This document shows positions 17,262 to 26,637 of a stretch of DNA of 64,000 bases, in pieces. Under the pieces are notes generated by a model, which worked only from the letters and a program-made list of their open reading frames with translations, did not search any database and was not told where the DNA came from. The position numbers were made by a program, and so were the translations under genes. The stretch is from CAVPMN01 sp963706425 (lineage in GTDB: Bacteria; Actinomycetota; Acidimicrobiia; Acidimicrobiales; Acidimicrobilacustridaceae): the NCBI GenBank assembly GCA_963706425.1, contig CAVPMN010000020.1, forward strand, positions 372,001 to 436,000, given 5' to 3'. Numbering within the stretch: the first letter of the stretch is position 1; every line of letters starts with the position of its first letter.

Positions 17262-18194
17262 CTAGAACGCGTCGGCGATGTTGATCGCTGCCGGCCCGAG
17301 CACGATGACGAAGAGGGCCGGGAAGATGCAGAACACCATCGGGATCAGCATCTTCACGGGCGCCTTCTGGGCCCGTTCCTCGGCGAGCTGACGGCGCTTG
17401 ATGCGCATCTCCTCGGCCTGGGAACGCAGCACCCGGCCGATCGACACACCGAAGGTGTCGGCCTGGAGGATGGCGAGCACGAACGACCGCACCTCGGGCA
17501 CGTTCGTGCGCTGCTCGAGGGCACGCATGGCGTCGGCCCGAGAGGCGCCGGCGCGGGTCTCGCCCAGCATGCGGGCGAACTCCTCGGACATGGGGCCGGG
17601 CACCGCACCGATGACCCGGTCGAGCGCCTGCTCGAAACCGAGGCCCGCCTCGACGCTGATGGTGAGCAGGTCGAGGATGTCGGGCAGTGAGATCCGCAGC
17701 GCGTGCTGGCGTTCCTCGACCCGGCGGCTGAGCCGGGCGTCGGGCCCGACGAGCAGCGCGAAGGTGAGGAGCGCGAAGGCGGCGAACTGCGTGAGCCCCT
17801 CGAGCATCAGCGGGTTCCAGAGGTAGACGAAGATGAACACCAGCGGCACCAGCGCAACGGTGACCACCCGGATGGCGAGGAAGCGATCGACCGAATCGGC
17901 CGAGCCTTCGCCCGCATAGATGAACTTCTTGCGGATGTTGTCGACGTAGCCCGTCGGCGTGAACCGGCGACCGAGGTTGGTGAGCCCACCCACCACGGGC
18001 AGGATCGCCCGTTCGGTGATGGGCGCCAGCAGCTCCTGGTCGCGGACGTTCTCGACCTCGTAGCCGTCGAGTTGGCGCAACGAGTCGCGCACGACCGCCT
18101 TCTCGTTGACCTGGGAGAACACGGTGTAGACGACGAGCGCGATCGCGCCGCCGAGCAGGAGAGCACCGAGCAGGAGGGTGAGTTCAGTAGTCAT
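17262..18194 (-). CDS. tadC: TadC-like type II/IV secretion F-domain protein
   Basis: An inner-membrane platform protein of 310 residues for Flp/Tad pilus assembly. There is an N-terminal membrane anchor (TLLLGALLLGGAIALVVYTVF), then two helices around residues 105-145, the T2SSF domain (SLPDILDLLTISVEAGLGFEQALDRV) and C-terminal helices. It follows tadB by 2 nt. TadB and TadC together form the membrane platform driven by the CpaF ATPase. Confidence 0.9.
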   Translation of the reverse strand: MTTELTLLLGALLLGGAIALVVYTVFSQVNEKAVVRDSLRQLDGYEVENVRDQELLAPITERAILPVVGGLTNLGRRFTPTGYVDNIRKKFIYAGEGSADSVDRFLAIRVVTVALVPLVFIFVYLWNPLMLEGLTQFAAFALLTFALLVGPDARLSRRVEERQHALRISLPDILDLLTISVEAGLGFEQALDRVIGAVPGPMSEEFARMLGETRAGASRADAMRALEQRTNVPEVRSFVLAILQADTFGVSIGRVLRSQAEEMRIKRRQLAEERAQKAPVKMLIPMVFCIFPALFVIVLGPAAINIADAF

Positions 18195-18196
18195 GG

Positions 18197-20147
18197 TCAG
18201 ATCTCGATGTCGATGATTTTCTTCATCCAGTAGAAACCGATCAGCATCGAGATCACCGCGACGACCAGCAAGATGTTGCCGACGCCGGTCTCGAAGAGGC
18301 GACCGATGTACTCGGGGTTGAGCACGTACATGGCGAAGCCCAAGCCGATGGGCAAGATGCCGAGCACGAAGGCGGAGACCCGACCCTCAGCGGTGAGCGA
18401 CGCCACATCGCGGCGCAGGCGCTCGCGAGCCGTCATGGTCTCGGCGACGGTCATCAGCAGCTCGGAGAGGTTGCCACCCACCTCGCGTTGGATGCGGATG
18501 GCCATGACCGCCCAGCCGAAGTCGGGGCTGTCCATGCGCTCGGCGGTGCCGTCCATGGCCTCTTCGAGCGGGCGCCCGAGCCGCGACTCGGTGACGACCC
18601 GGCGCAGCTCGAGGCCCATGGGCTCGTCGACCTCCTGGGAGACCGCCTCGACGCCCTGCATGAGCGAGTAGCCGGCGCGCAGCGTGCCGGAGAGCAGCTG
18701 GAGCGTGTCGGGCAGCTGCGAGAGGAACTGCTTCTTGCGCCGGCTGGCGATGAAGCTGACCGCCGCGATCGGCACGAGCGCTCCGAGGCCGCCGATGATC
18801 AGTCCACCGATGAGCCCGCCGGTGAGGGCGATGCCGAGGATGGTGAGGACCACCACGGTGGCGGCGTAGAAGAACAGCGCCTCTGCGGCCCGCAGCGGGA
18901 GGTTGGCCCGCTCGAGCGCGTTCTCGGTGCGCCCGAGCAACCCTCGCTCGGCCGCCATCTGCTCGGTGATGGCCACGGCTCGCTGGATGAGCGGTGTGTC
19001 GACGAACGAGCCCGTGCCCTCTTCCTCGGCCTCGGGGGCGAGCTCGGAGTAGGGCTGGAGGACCGATGACAGCTGGTCGTCCTTCACGAACACCAGCGTG
19101 AGGCCGTAGGCGATGCCACCGGCCGCGATGAGCACGAGCAGCGACGGTGATCAACAGGCCGAGGCTGCTCTGCAGGAAGCTGATGCCACCCGACGAGGTG
19201 GTGACCTCGGCGTGCAGCGCCGGCACACCCTCGGTGACGCTGCCGCTCACGGCGGCGGCGGTGTCGGTGAGCCCGCCGATGCTGAGCGAAAGGTCGGCGA
19301 CCTCGCCGGCCGGGACGGTCGAGGGGTAGGTGACGATGTACTGCTGATCGGCCACGTTGGCGCCGATCTCGCTGACCAGCCCACCCATCTGGGGGCCGTC
19401 GTCGGTCTTGAGCACGACACCGCCGTTGGTGTCGACGAGCGCCTGGATACCTCGGCCGCTCAGGCCGGCACCGGTGTACTCGGCCGCGAACACCGCGGCA
19501 CGGGCGTTGGTGACCGCGCCCCGGGCAGCCGACTCGTCGGCGCTGCGGACGTTGTCGGACTGCGCGGTGAGCACGGCGAGGTTGGCCTGGCCGTCGACAT
19601 CGGCAAGGTCGTCGGCGGCGAGCCGCACGGTCGACCACAGCGCGGTGCGGGCCCGACCGGCCTCGGTGGTCGGCGGCGCTACCTGATCGATGGCGTTGAG
19701 GACACGTTCCTCGTTGAGCGTGAGCGCCTGCAGACGGGTGGCCGAGTCGCCCATCGAGTAGACGGCGAGCCGCATGGTCGCCTTCTGCTCGGCGGTGCGG
19801 TCCTGCACCCAGCGCTTGGCGGCGTCTTTGGCGGCCACGAGGGCGCCGGACGTGTCCATGGCGTCGGACGTGTCGAAGAGCAGCGCCAGGTTGATGTCCT
19901 CGGTGGCGCCGAGCAGGGCGGGATCGCCGGGATCGACCGCGTTGCCGTTCTCGGTGAGCTCGAGCGACCCGGGGTCGTCGGTGCCCGTGTAGAGGAACGA
20001 GATGCTGGTCTCCGCGGGATCGCTGCTGTCGACCGCGCGAGCGATGAGGGTGCCGTCTTCGCCCTCGCCCGCGGCTGCCCACACGCCCGGCAGGGTGAGC
20101 CCTGCGAGCGCCAGCAGCGCGACGACGGCGAGCTTCCAGCGGCGCAC
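18197..20147 (-). CDS. tadB: TadB-like secretion protein with N-terminal VWA domain, frameshifted
   Basis: The N-terminal part (signal-like MRRWKLAVVALLALAGLTLPG, then a von Willebrand factor A domain with ALLFDTSDAMDTSG, about residues 85-340) and the C-terminal T2SSF platform domain (SQLPDTLQLLSGTLRAGYSLMQGVEAV) are in two frames. Dropping one base near 19140 joins LLITVA directly to LVLIAAGGIAYGLTL, restoring one membrane helix and a 649-residue protein. Fusion of VWA and TadB is known from other actinobacteria, so one gene with an insertion error is the best reading. It starts at GTG 20147, whose G is the last base of the cpaF stop. Confidence 0.8.
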
Positions 20148-21505
20148 TAGCGGCTGACCGCCTTCTTGGCGAAGCCCTCGGGCTGGAAGACCTCTTGGCC
20201 GAGGCGGATGCCCAGGTCGGCGAGCTTCTCGGCGAACTTGGGCCGCACGCCGGTGGCCTTCAGATGGCCCTTGAAGCGGCCGTGCTCGTCGACACCCATG
20301 CCGTAGTCGAACAAGAACACGTCCTGCAGGGTGATGACATCGCCCTCCATGCCCTGCACCTCGGTGATGTGCGTGATGCGACGGGTGCCGTCACGCAGTC
20401 GGGAGAGGTGCACGATGCAGTCGAGGGCAGAGGCCATCTGCTCACGGATGGCCCGCACCGGCAGATCGAAGCCGGCCATGAGCACGAGGGTCTCGAGGCG
20501 GGCCAGCGTGTCGCGCGGGCTGTTGGAGTGCACGGTCGTGAGCGAGCCGTCGTGGCCGGTGTTCATGGCCTGGAGCATGTCGAGGGCCTCGCCGGAGCGG
20601 CACTCGCCGACCACGATGCGGTCGGGCCGCATGCGGAGGCAGTTCTTGACCAGATCGCGGATGGTGACCTCGCCCCGGCCTTCGATGTTCGGCGGACGAG
20701 CCTCCATCGAGAGCACGTGGTCCTGGTGGAGCTGGAGCTCCTTGGCGTCCTCGACCGTGACGATGCGCTCGTCGGACGGGATGAACGACGACAACACGTT
20801 GAGGGTGGTGGTCTTGCCGGTGCCGGTACCGCCCGAGACGATGCAGTTCAGGCGACCCACGACGCAGGCCTGGAGGAACCGGGCCGAGTGGGCGTTGAGG
20901 GTGCCGAAGCGGATCAGGTCGTCGACCTGCAGCTTCTCCTTCGCGAACTTCCGGATGGTGAGGAACGGGCCGCCGATGGCGAGGGGGTGCACGACGGCGT
21001 TGACCCGGGAGCCGTCGGGCAGGCGGGCGTCGCACAGCGGGTTCGACTCGTCGATGCGCCGACCGACCTCGCCGACGATCTTGTCGATGATGCGGCGCAG
21101 GTGCGTCTCGTCGACGAAGGTGGCCGACGACTTCTCGAGCTTGCCCCCGCGCTCGACGTAGACCGTGTCGGGGCCGTTGCACATGACCTCGGAGATCTCT
21201 TCTTCTTTGAGCAGCCGGTCGATCGGGCCGTAGCCGAGGATGTCGTCGGAGACATCCTGGATCAGCTGCGCCTTGTCGGCCGCCGACAGCGGTGCACGCT
21301 CCTGGGCCAGCGCGGCATGGAGCTGGTCGTTGACCCGACGACGCAGGTCGTCCTCCGACAAGCGCTTGTCGTAGAGGATCGGACCGAGCTCGTCGATCAG
21401 ATGGTGGTGGATCTTCTGGCGGAGCTCGTCGAGGACAGGGTCGCGCCGTTGGGCGCCCGTCGCCGGCGCCGCTTGCACATCATGGAGGCGCTTGTAGAGC
21501 GACAC
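20147..21505 (-). CDS. cpaF: CpaF/TadA secretion ATPase
   Basis: A type IV secretion/Tad pilus ATPase of 452 residues. Walker A is SGGTGTGKTTTLNVL, followed by VEDAKELQL (Asp box), MRPDRIVVGECRSGEALDMLQAMNTGHDGSLTTVHSN (Walker B and His box). The N-terminal domain ILGYGPIDRLLKEEEISEVMCNG is typical of CpaF. It powers assembly of Flp pili. It starts with GTG at 21505; 25 nt separate it from cpaE. Confidence 0.95.
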   Translation of the reverse strand: MSLYKRLHDVQAAPATGAQRRDPVLDELRQKIHHHLIDELGPILYDKRLSEDDLRRRVNDQLHAALAQERAPLSAADKAQLIQDVSDDILGYGPIDRLLKEEEISEVMCNGPDTVYVERGGKLEKSSATFVDETHLRRIIDKIVGEVGRRIDESNPLCDARLPDGSRVNAVVHPLAIGGPFLTIRKFAKEKLQVDDLIRFGTLNAHSARFLQACVVGRLNCIVSGGTGTGKTTTLNVLSSFIPSDERIVTVEDAKELQLHQDHVLSMEARPPNIEGRGEVTIRDLVKNCLRMRPDRIVVGECRSGEALDMLQAMNTGHDGSLTTVHSNSPRDTLARLETLVLMAGFDLPVRAIREQMASALDCIVHLSRLRDGTRRITHITEVQGMEGDVITLQDVFLFDYGMGVDEHGRFKGHLKATGVRPKFAEKLADLGIRLGQEVFQPEGFAKKAVSR

Positions 21506-21530
21506 GGTTACTCCTCACCTTCTCCTGGGT

Positions 21531-22760
21531 CTACCGACGCTTTTTCTTCGCATCAGCCGGCTCGAAGAGATCGGCCAGCTGCTCGAGCGACTTGGCGACC
21601 CCGGAGCGAGGTGCGGACAACACGACCGCTTCGCCCTTGTTGACCGCCTGGGGAACCACCACGTCACTCGGGATCAATGCCTCGGCTTGCACGCCGAGGG
21701 TGCGCTCGACTTCACCGACGTCGAGCTTCACCTTCGAGTTCGCCCGGTTGAGGACGAGCTTGAGCTTCTCCATCGGGGTGTTGAGGAGCCGCAGGGTCTG
21801 CAGCCCGATCTTGACGTTCTTGATGTTGGGGATGTCCATGCCCGCCACCAGCAGCACGTCGTCGCTCACCTCGATGAGGCCGAGCACCACGTCGTTGAAG
21901 TAGGCGGGCGTGTCGACCACCACGTAGGAGCAGAACTGCCGGAGCAGCTCGACGATGCGCACCATCTCGGTGGCACCGATCTGGTCGGCGAACGCGGGCT
22001 CGAGCGGAGCGGGCAGCACCAGCAGGCCCGAGGGTGGGTGGGTGACGAGCAGGCTCTGCATGAGCGCCAGGTCGAGGCGATCGAGCGAGCTCACCGCGTC
22101 GACGATGGTGTGCTGCGGCGACAGCTTGAGCATCACCGCGATGTCACCGAACTGGAGGTCGGCGTCGACGATCACCACGGGCTTCTCGCTGCGCTGCGCG
22201 AGCAGCACGGCCAGGTTCGTGGCGATGACCGACTTGCCGGCGCCGCCCTTGGTGGAGAACACCGTGATGACCCGGCCCGCTTCGTCGCTCTCCGAGAAGG
22301 TGGGCGACGACGGCACCGCGACCCCGGGGGTGAGCGTGGCGGCGACCCGCTGCACCGCATCGGCGAGCTGTGCGCTGTCGAGCGGCGCCTGGAGCACGTC
22401 TTTGATGCCGGCCCGCAGCGCCCGCTGGAGCACGTCGGTGGTGAGCTCGTTGGTCACCATGATGGCGCCGACCTCGCGTCGAGCGCTGAGCAGCTGATCG
22501 GCTGCCGTGATCTCGACGGGGTTGGCGAACGATGGCCCGAACACGACCACCACCGGCTGCCCCGAGAGGCGGGCGGTGAGATCGCTGATCGAGGCGAACG
22601 GCGTGGCGCCCTGGCCGAGCTGCATCGCCAACCGGGATCGGATCGCCTGGTCGTGGTCGACGACCACGACCGCCACCTGGGGCGCGCCGCCCCCGCTGGC
22701 CGGTCCGTTTCCCGGTCGAGGCATGGCCTCGCCCGGCTGGCCCGAGAAGGGACTGGTCAC
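21531..22760 (-). CDS. cpaE: CpaE/TadZ-like pilus assembly ATPase
   Basis: A 409-residue protein with an N-terminal receiver-like domain (residues 30-140; VVVVDHDQAIRSRL) and a C-terminal ParA/MinD ATPase domain with the deviant Walker A VFSTKGGAGKSVIATNLA and the VVDTPAYFND strand. TadZ/CpaE proteins position the Tad machinery in the cell. A basic tail (DAKKKRR) ends it. Its GTG start overlaps the cpaB stop (GTGA). Confidence 0.92.
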   Translation of the reverse strand: MTSPFSGQPGEAMPRPGNGPASGGGAPQVAVVVVDHDQAIRSRLAMQLGQGATPFASISDLTARLSGQPVVVVFGPSFANPVEITAADQLLSARREVGAIMVTNELTTDVLQRALRAGIKDVLQAPLDSAQLADAVQRVAATLTPGVAVPSSPTFSESDEAGRVITVFSTKGGAGKSVIATNLAVLLAQRSEKPVVIVDADLQFGDIAVMLKLSPQHTIVDAVSSLDRLDLALMQSLLVTHPPSGLLVLPAPLEPAFADQIGATEMVRIVELLRQFCSYVVVDTPAYFNDVVLGLIEVSDDVLLVAGMDIPNIKNVKIGLQTLRLLNTPMEKLKLVLNRANSKVKLDVGEVERTLGVQAEALIPSDVVVPQAVNKGEAVVLSAPRSGVAKSLEQLADLFEPADAKKKRR

Positions 22761-23605
22761 TCGGTGTTCCCCGACGGTCCGTAGGGCGTGAGCTGAGCGG
22801 GATCCTCACCCGGCAGCAGCGTCACCAGCGGATCGGGCGGCGGCAGCTCCTTCGGCACGTAGTCCTCGGGCACGAGGCTCAGGTAGATGCTGTTGGCCTG
22901 CTGGGCCATGGCGATCAGCTGGGCGGCGTCCGGCGGCACGTTGAAGGTGATCAGACCGGTGTTGCCAGCCGAGGCGGTCTCGCCCTCGGTGCTGCTGGCC
23001 TGCTCGCCGGGCGACAGGAGCGTCGACTCGCCGACGGCCAGGATCTGCACCTTCTGGTAGAGGTAGCGGGCGATCGAATCGAACGTCCCGGTGGGGCCGA
23101 CCTCGCCCTCGGGCGTGTCGCCGCCGCCGGCGCCCTGGATGTCCTGGAACACCAGGATGTTGACCTCGTCACCGGGCACCAGGAAGCCGGCCACGCCGCT
23201 CACCTGGTCGACCGAGATGGTGATGGCCACGTGCTCGGGGTTCTCGAGACGCTCGCGGAAGCTGATCTGGGTGGTGGCCGGGTCGACGAACATGCCCTGC
23301 ACGATGACCGTGCCCTGGGCGATGTCGAACAGCGCCACCTTCTTCTCGATCTCGTCGGTCGACGTGATGGCGGTCGCCGGCTTGAACTCCTGGGGGATCT
23401 TCGACGAGGACACCGACCCGTCGGCCGTGGCGGTCTCGCCCGGCGTGCCCCGAGGGATATCGGCCTGGGCCGAGAAGACGTCGACCCGCTTGGCGTTGTC
23501 GTTGGCACGGTCCTCGATGCCGCGGACGTAGTTGAACAGCAACAGCGCAGCGATGACGCCGACGGCGATCGCTCCGAGCAGGATCAGGGTTCTACGAGAA
23601 CTCAC
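22757..23605 (-). CDS. cpaB: CpaB/RcpC-like Flp pilus assembly protein
   Basis: A 282-residue exported protein with one N-terminal membrane anchor (LILLGAIAVGVIAALLLFNYV), a SAF-like domain (VFSAQADIPRG, ITISVDQVSGVAGFLVPGDEVNILV) and the RcpC C-terminal region (QKVQILAVGEST, ITFNVPPDAAQLIAMAQQ). CpaB works in the periphery of the Tad machine. It is the first gene of the Tad operon; start GTG 23605. Confidence 0.92.
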   Translation of the reverse strand: MSSRRTLILLGAIAVGVIAALLLFNYVRGIEDRANDNAKRVDVFSAQADIPRGTPGETATADGSVSSSKIPQEFKPATAITSTDEIEKKVALFDIAQGTVIVQGMFVDPATTQISFRERLENPEHVAITISVDQVSGVAGFLVPGDEVNILVFQDIQGAGGGDTPEGEVGPTGTFDSIARYLYQKVQILAVGESTLLSPGEQASSTEGETASAGNTGLITFNVPPDAAQLIAMAQQANSIYLSLVPEDYVPKELPPPDPLVTLLPGEDPAQLTPYGPSGNTE

Positions 23606-23898
23606 TCCGACCTCATTCCTCGCTCACTACGTGGGCACTCACAGACGGGCGACGGGCCCCGGACAGGATTTTCAGCAGCTTTCGATGCATACCAGCACAT
23701 GTCGAGCGGGCGGCAAATAGGCTACTTGCCCTACTTCGGCCAGTTTCCCCACGCGGATTAGCGGAACTGCGGATATTCCTGAGATCCAGGGCGGATCAGC
23801 GACCGGTGGAGCAACGACGGCACGCGGCGACGGTAGTCCGCAGGCGCGCCGAAGCTGGGGGACCCTCTCGCAACGGGCCCCCGTGCACGTCGGCTCGC
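23606..23898. other. Intergenic region upstream of the Tad operon
   Basis: About 290 bp, noticeably less GC-rich than its surroundings and therefore a likely promoter region for the minus-strand Tad operon. An imperfect inverted repeat GGCAA...TTGCC lies near 23712-23730. A 32-codon minus-strand frame (23602-23700) ends in a TGA that overlaps the cpaB GTG. No other gene is seen. The end of rpsA (minus) lies at 23899. Confidence 0.5.
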
Positions 23899-25383
23899 TC
23901 AGGCCTCGGGCGACTCGTCGGACTCGGGCGCCTCGACCGTGGGGGCGGCGTCGGACTCGGGCGCCTCGACCGTGGGGGCGGCGTCGGCCTCGGCGGCGTC
24001 GGCCGCCTCCTGGGCCTCCGCGGCGGCCGCGGCTGCGGCGGCTTCGGGGTTCTCGGCGAAGTACTCGGCCCAGGCCTCCTGGCCCTCACTCGACTCGGTC
24101 TCGACGGCCGGGCCGATGTAGTTGCCCTCGTCGTCGTAGGCGTGCTCGCCGAAGTGCTCCTGGTACTCGGCGGCCACCACGCCACCCTCGGCGGCCTGCT
24201 TGATCGACAGGCTGATGCGCCGCCGCTGCAGGTCGAGGTCGATGATCTTCACCCACAGCTCCTCGCCGGGGGTGACCACCTGCTCGGGCAGGTCGACGTG
24301 GTGGGCCGACATCTCCGAGATGTGGACCAGGCCCTCGATGCCGTCGCCCACCTGCACGAAGGCACCGAACGGCACCAGCTTGGTGACCCGGCCGTAGACC
24401 AGCTCGCCGACCCGGTGGTTGGTGGCGAACTCCTGCCACGGGTCCTGCTGGGTGGCCTTGAGCGACAGGCTGATGCGCTCGCGGTCGAGGTCGACGTCGA
24501 GCACCTGCACCTCGACCTCGTCGCCCACCTGCACGACCGAGCCGGGGTGGTCGACGTGCTTCCAGGACAGCTCGGACACGTGGATGAGCCCGTCCATGCC
24601 GCCGAGATCGACGAAGGCGCCGAAGTTGACGACCGACGACACCACGCCCTTGCGGACCTCGCCGGACTTGAGGTTGTGCAGGAAGTCCTCGCGCTGCTCC
24701 TTCTGCGTCTCCTCGAGCCATGCCCGGCGGGACAGCACCACGTTGTTGCGGTTCTTGTCGAGCTCGATGATCTTGGCTTCGAGGCTGCGGCCCACGTAGG
24801 GCTGCAGGTCGCGCACCCGGCGCAGCTCGACCAGCGACGCGGGCAGGAAGCCCCGCAGGCCGATGTCGAGGATGAGGCCGCCCTTGACGACCTCGATGAC
24901 CGGGCCGCTGACGACGCCGTCTTCTTCCTTGATCTTCTCGATGGTGCCCCAGGCCCGCTCGTACTGGGCCCGCTTCTTGGAGAGGACGAGCCGGCCTTCC
25001 TTGTCCTCCTTCTGGAGGACGAGGGCCTCGATCTGGTCGCCGAGCGTCACGATCTCGGACGGGTCGACGTCGTTGCGGATCGACAGCTCACGGGCGGGGA
25101 TGACGCCCTCGGACTTGTAGCCGATGTCGAGCAGGACCTCGTCGCGGTCGACCTTGACCACGGTGCCCTCGACGATCTGGCCGTCCTCGACGTCGACCAT
25201 CGTCTGGGTGTAGGCGTCGTCGAGCGACATGCCGCCCAGGTCGTCCTCGGTCACCTGACGGGGGACGTAGCGGCCCTCGGCGTCGAAGGTGCCCATCGCC
25301 GAGTCGTCGGCGACGGCGGTGGTGACGGCGGACTCGGTGGTCTCCTCGAGGGGGGCGGGATCGGGGGTCGGCTGCTCGGACAA
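23899..25383 (-). CDS. rpsA: 30S ribosomal protein S1
   Basis: A 494-residue RNA-binding ribosomal protein with four S1 domains: VEGTVVKVDRDEVLLDIGYKSEG, VSGPVIEVVKGGLILDIGLRGF, RKGVVSSVVNFGAFVDLGGMDG and VYGRVTKLVPFGAFVQVGDGIEG. Four domains is normal for actinobacteria. The N-terminal extension and the acidic, Ala-rich tail are low complexity; the tail contains a short tandem repeat (APTVEAPESDA twice). The start appears to be TTG at 25383, with AGAGAG upstream; no ATG or GTG lies at a better position. Confidence 0.93.
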   Translation of the reverse strand: MSEQPTPDPAPLEETTESAVTTAVADDSAMGTFDAEGRYVPRQVTEDDLGGMSLDDAYTQTMVDVEDGQIVEGTVVKVDRDEVLLDIGYKSEGVIPARELSIRNDVDPSEIVTLGDQIEALVLQKEDKEGRLVLSKKRAQYERAWGTIEKIKEEDGVVSGPVIEVVKGGLILDIGLRGFLPASLVELRRVRDLQPYVGRSLEAKIIELDKNRNNVVLSRRAWLEETQKEQREDFLHNLKSGEVRKGVVSSVVNFGAFVDLGGMDGLIHVSELSWKHVDHPGSVVQVGDEVEVQVLDVDLDRERISLSLKATQQDPWQEFATNHRVGELVYGRVTKLVPFGAFVQVGDGIEGLVHISEMSAHHVDLPEQVVTPGEELWVKIIDLDLQRRRISLSIKQAAEGGVVAAEYQEHFGEHAYDDEGNYIGPAVETESSEGQEAWAEYFAENPEAAAAAAAAEAQEAADAAEADAAPTVEAPESDAAPTVEAPESDESPEA

Positions 25384-25575
25384 CGTGGGTCTCTCTTCGA
25401 TGGACTGGTCGGGCCCGACGGATGCCGGACAAGAGGATGGAAGGGTGGGATGATCAGGGACTGCTGAGCGGGGCGGGATCCCGGAAGGCGCACGGGCGCG
25501 TCCGGGCGCGCACCGGCCGCAGATGCTAGCACCGGCGCCCGCCGACGCAGCCAGCCGCTCAGCCCCGGCCCCGGC

Positions 25576-26366
25576 TCACCCGTGGATGGCGGGCGGTTCC
25601 GATGGGCGGCGGCCGACCAGCAGGAACTCCGCGTGCTCCACGTCGGGGGGGCGGGCAGCGTACGCCCCCGGGGTCACCGCCCACAGGTGCTCGATCTCGA
25701 GGCCACAGAGGGTGGCGAGCAACCGCAGCTCGCGCGGGGTGAAGCAGCTCGTCCAGAGCTCGACCGGCAACACCGCACCGTCGGGATCGCGCACCTCGGT
25801 GTGCTCGTGGTTCACCCCCCGATCGGCGTCGAAGGTGTCGTGCTCCTCGAGATGGCGCACCGCGAAGTAGGCCGAGAACGCCGACACCACGACCCGCCCG
25901 CCCGGCCGCACCGCCCGGGCCATGCCGGCGAGGACCTCACCGTCGGGGTCGACCGCCGTCGACGACCCAGCCCCTGGGCCGGCGCCGGGCCGGCGCCGAC
26001 CAGGCCGAACGCGCCCTGGCAGAGCGAGATGGCGGCGTCGAACTCGCCGTCGAACCGCAGATCGCGCGCGTCGAGGCGCTCGAAGGTGGCCCCCGGCGGT
26101 GCGTCCCGGGTCGCCAGGTCGACGAAGGTGGCCGAGATGTCGACGCCGTGCACCTCGACCCCCAGGCGGGCGAAGGCGTGGGCGTGGCGCCCGGGACCGC
26201 AACCCACGTCGAGCAGCCGGGAGCCGGGCCCGAGCGCGAGCACATCGGCGAGGAACGAGACCTCGTTGTCGGTGCCTTTGGTGAACGAGTAGCGCAGATA
26301 GGCGTCGCCCAGGTGGTCGGCGACCGGTTCGAACCAGTGATCGGGAGCCTCGGGCCCGGCAGTCAT
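25576..26366 (-). CDS. SAM-dependent methyltransferase, frameshifted
   Basis: A class I methyltransferase with motif I LLDVGCGPGRHAHAFA and acidic strand VEVHGVDIS. The N-terminal part (to ISLCQGAFGLVGAG) and the C-terminal part (VDPDGEVLAGMARAVRPGGRVVVSAFSAYF to the end) are in different frames; the change falls in a GC-rich stretch at 25955-25990 made of repeated CCGGCGC-like units. The net shift equals one lost or two extra bases. The joined protein would have about 263 residues, a normal length. Substrate unknown. Confidence 0.7.
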
Positions 26367-26384
26367 GGCGGGCAGGCTCTCATG

Positions 26385-26555
26385 TCAGAAGAAGGGACCG
26401 CACTCCCATTTGGCTTCGGTCCACACCCACTTCTTCTCGCGGTCGCCACAGTCCTCGGCCGTCGACACCGCCCGGATGCCGTAGGCGGCCACCAGGAGGA
26501 ACACAGCGAGCAGCAGCCAGAAGGTCCTGGTGCTGCGCCGGTTGCGGTCGACCAT
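26385..26555 (-). CDS. Small membrane protein
   Basis: A 56-residue protein: a basic N-terminus (MVDRNRRSTRTF), one membrane helix (WLLLAVFLLVAAYGI) and a short C-terminal part with two Cys and several Trp (EDCGDREKKWVWTEAKWECG). A clear ribosome site (AAAGGGG) lies 7 nt before the ATG at 26555. The two Cys could form a disulfide outside the membrane. Function unknown; it sits between polA and the methyltransferase gene. Confidence 0.6.
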   Translation of the reverse strand: MVDRNRRSTRTFWLLLAVFLLVAAYGIRAVSTAEDCGDREKKWVWTEAKWECGPFF

Positions 26556-26637
26556 CGGCGTCCCCTTTCACGACGACGGATCGGGCGACGAGACCCGATC
26601 GCTCGCTCCATCGTAGGAATCGCGGGACGGCGAGGGG

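Noticed and set aside
23930..24010. CRISPR or minisatellite at the rpsA 3' end
   Set aside because: Only two tandem 33-bp units, coding in frame for the acidic S1 tail; no spacers.
26380..26571. 63-residue minus-strand frame (MKGDADGRPQ...)
   Set aside because: It is out of phase with a better-supported 56-residue membrane protein that has a proper ribosome site and helix.
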